The translations under genes were made by a program, and so were the position numbers. Shown here one piece after another: positions 62,401-64,000 of a stretch of DNA of 64,000 bases (position 1 is the stretch's first letter; every line of letters starts with the position of its first letter). Location: assembly GCA_030141605.1 (NCBI GenBank), contig JAQGDQ010000137.1, positions 1 to 64,000 of the forward strand, read 5' to 3'. The notes under the pieces are model-generated. The model was not told the DNA's origin. It ran no database searches and worked only from the letters and a program-made list of their open reading frames with translations. The DNA is from Tubiluchus corallicola (lineage: Eukaryota > Priapulida > Priapulimorpha > Priapulimorphida > Tubiluchidae).

Positions 62401-63829
62401 TGCTTTGCAACATTGAAACTTATTAGAATAAAAGGGTCAGGCTCTTAAACTTTATTAAAACTGAGGTTAGTAAACATTTACATTGCCGATTTTTTTTTTA
62501 AATCATAGCTCGCATTATGCTTCTGTGACTAAATGCTAGTATACCTATTACTTTCACGTATCTTATTATTTTGTAAATTGATTAATCACTATTCATTTAA
62601 CTTACCTGACAAGTAGTAGTTTTCGGAAGGTATCCAAGGAAGTATGATAACCATCTGGTATTTGTTCCTCTTCGGGAGCATCTTTATCAAACCAGATTCT
62701 CCACCCTTTTTCATTACGAGGAATCTGTTTAATAAAACATTTACGGTATTTTTTCAATTTAGCAGTATTTTTTGCATCAAAAATAAAGTAACTTGTAGTC
62801 ATGTCAAGTAGCTAAGCAGTCACAGAGTATGCTTAGCAACCAAGTCAACTAATGCTAGTTCTGGTCAGTAAATGGATATGTAATAGCATAGGATTCTTTC
62901 TATGCAGTTTCACTGCGAATGTAATCAGAATTATTTCTCTCAGTGAGGAAATATCTATACATGTGTAATACATCTGAAAATCAAAAATGCCTTAGGCAGT
63001 TTAGTATCTCCCTTTAGAGGGTAAATTTTGATAATTCGCTAGGTTTCAATCCTGCCATAATCAGCATAATAAGCAGGTACTAATTAAGATAATGAATTTC
63101 TCAGATAATAATGCACCTGAGTGAGAATTTCTGCAAACTGATAGAGCTTGCTCAGTTCCACTAAATTCAACCATGTCATATCTGATATCCACTTGCAAGG
63201 CTTTGGTGCTACAGCTTTAAGGTCCAACGCAGCACCACCTATAAGTAAATGAATAAACACTGCTATGATTTCCTCAACCAAAAAATTACAATTTCAACGT
63301 CACCACGTCAGCGAGATGCTATTTCCACTACTTCCAAATATGGCAAAATTTAATTAAAATCTGTACCTTTGATAAGAGTCTGGAATTCATCATGCTTAAC
63401 TTTGCCTCTCTGCATATCAATTTTTAGTGCTAGCAGTAGCGTAAAGAGAAATTTGTGGTTCTCGTAAAGACCACGGCATGTATACTTAAACACTTCATAT
63501 GTCAGATACTCTATAATATTGGCGATACGCTTGGTTGGAATAGGAGACTTTGTCGACCTATAATAAAAGAATAAAAGATCCACAACGTTCCCCCTACATG
63601 TTCACTGCAAATTTCAATATTAGGCTTTGATTATTTTCCTTCACATAATTGAAATTACGGAAAAATAAATGAAAATAAAATGAAAAGAAAGAAAGAAAGA
63701 AACGAAAGGCACACCTGGCCATGGATAAGTCAAAAACACTTAGGAACTGCTTCAGCGAAGTTTGATACATCACGTTAACAAGACTCATTTCAACAATCAA
63801 AAAGTACAGAATGCTTCCCCGAGTAGCCA
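50496..63829 (-). CDS. DNAH5: Axonemal outer-arm dynein heavy chain, DNAH5/DNAH8 type (C-terminal 807 residues)
   Basis: Fifteen phase-consistent exons on the minus strand: 63829-63715, 63557-63367, 63238-63117, 62724-62606, 61778-61576, 60570-60497, 60347-60192, 59521-59366, 58854-58636, 57603-57443, 56819-56663, 53945-53793, 53258-53069, 51513-51392, 50783-50496. The product starts mid-protein in the AAA5-AAA6 part of the motor. Landmarks are [125 protein letters not shown] and FWMTGFFN. The end is [15 protein letters not shown], the typical terminus of DNAH5/DNAH8. Known role: ATP-driven motor of the outer dynein arm in motile cilia. DNAH5 and DNAH8 are vertebrate duplicates, so the symbol stands for the group. 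About 80% of the gene lies beyond the window. Confidence 0.95.
51514..53068 (-). other. Dynein intron (1.55 kb)
   Basis: Contains copy D of the dispersed repeat family at about 52252-52330. The remainder is A+T-rich without recognisable elements. Confidence 0.6.
52252..52330 (+). repeat. Dispersed repeat family, copy D
   Basis: Reads AAAATGAGATACTGAACCAG then CAGGAGCATCTTAGCTACAC, matching the core of copies A, B and C in the same orientation. Confidence 0.5.
53946..56662 (-). other. Longest dynein intron in the window (2.7 kb)
   Basis: A+T-rich, with a nearly pure A/T stretch at about 55200-55320. I see no transposon ends, exon or RNA gene. The short ORFs near 54344 and 55503 lack support. 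Confidence 0.6.
58305..58375 (-). tRNA. tRNA-Thr(AGU)-like sequence, probably a pseudogene or SINE head
   Basis: On the minus strand the 71 bases divide as a tRNA. The 7-bp acceptor stem TGACTGG/CTAGTCA is complete with one G-U pair. The D-arm is GCTCAGCTGTGAGA, and the anticodon stem TGGAA/TCCCA has one mismatch around loop GTAGTAA (anticodon AGT). The T-arm TCGGG/CCCAG around TTCAAAT has one mismatch and one G-U. The D-loop lacks the usual GG and the D-to-anticodon linker is long. It lies in a dynein intron. The defects argue against a working tRNA. Confidence 0.35.
60737..61047. mobile_element. MITE-like element with 23-bp inverted ends
   Basis: The left end CAGGTTGTTGTCGACTTATG (continuing GCC) and the complement of the right end CAGGTAGTCATTGACTTATG (continuing ACC) match at 18 of 23 positions. 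CGACTTAYG motifs recur inside the left end, as in Tigger/pogo-type elements. About 311 bp, no ORF. It lies in the same dynein intron as the splice-donor minisatellite. Confidence 0.65.
61280..61583 (-). repeat. Minisatellite built from a dynein splice donor, 25-bp unit, about 11 copies
   Basis: Read on the minus strand, the exon ends CAATTTG at 61576 and the intron starts GTATTCATCTGTGACTTTT. The intron then repeats AATTTG plus GTATTCATCTGTGACTTTT about ten more times. Three subtypes (ATGTG/ATTCATGTG, ATTTG/ATTCGTCTGTGGC, GTTTG/TTTGTCTGTG) alternate, giving a partial 75-bp higher-order period. The last two copies are decayed (CTTTTGTTTTG). The true donor is the first copy. Confidence 0.92.
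61779..62605 (-). other. Dynein intron (0.83 kb)
   Basis: Ordinary A+T-rich intron with donor GTAAGT. Nothing recognisable inside. Confidence 0.6.
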
Positions 63830-64000
63830 CTAATGCAAACAGAATCAAGAAAAAATGTTGATAAAATTAAACAATTATTATACAGAGAAGAAAAAAATTA
63901 ATTAAAGCTAAATAATTACAGTACATGCCTTGCACAGAAGTACAAATGAGTATTTGCAAACTAACATCAACTGACCAAACAAAAGCTAAGTAAAAATGAA
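63830..64000 (-). other. Start of the next upstream dynein intron (window edge)
   Basis: The exon at 63829 begins with two bases that complete a codon from an exon beyond the window. No coding sequence is seen in the last 170 bases. Confidence 0.6.

Overview
The window is nuclear DNA from an invertebrate animal. It is A+T-rich (roughly two thirds A+T by eye) and intron-rich, with GT-AG introns from under 100 bp to about 5 kb, animal-type protein families, a hAT transposon remnant, several MITE-like inverted-repeat elements and tRNA-like SINE heads. A ciliary dynein heavy chain and a CCDC191-type gene indicate an animal with motile cilia. I cannot fix the phylum from the sequence alone.

Six protein-coding genes were assembled exon by exon; every internal junction was checked for GT-AG signals and reading phase. 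(1) 1197-5494 (+): 3' end of a gene with thrombospondin-type-1-like cysteine motifs, followed by about 28 tandem Glu-rich repeats. (2) 7939-10015 (-): RBM7, the RNA-binding subunit of the NEXT complex, in 2 exons. (3) 10318-22409 (+): TBCEL, tubulin cofactor E-like, in 8 exons, head-to-head with RBM7 across about 0.3 kb. (4) 26272-40419 (-): CCDC191-like coiled-coil protein with SFI1-like Trp motifs, 18 exons, 900 codons. (5) 40793-48646 (+): a Cut8/STS1-like nuclear proteasome tether, 7 exons, 318 codons, head-to-head with CCDC191 across about 0.37 kb that carries three CCAAT boxes. (6) 50496-63829 (-): the last 807 codons of an axonemal outer-arm dynein heavy chain of the DNAH5/DNAH8 type, 15 exons, with its 5' part beyond the window.

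The most unusual structure occurs twice, in unrelated genes. Intron 5 of the Cut8-like gene and one intron of the dynein gene each begin with a minisatellite whose unit (34 bp and 25 bp) is a copy of the exon/intron boundary itself. The last exon bases and the 5' splice site are repeated about 25 and about 11 times, so the true donor is followed by a ladder of decoy donors. This looks like a boundary-seeded mode of minisatellite birth rather than chance.

The rest is introns and intergenic DNA holding degenerate mobile elements: a 905-bp hAT relic with 8-bp target duplications, a TA-flanked pogo/Tigger-like MITE, three other inverted-repeat elements, a four-copy dispersed repeat family, five tRNA-like modules, a telomere-like CCCTAA tract inside an inverted repeat, and simple-sequence tracts. 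The genes do not form an operon. Three (TBCEL, CCDC191, dynein) relate to tubulin or cilia, but their proximity may be coincidental.
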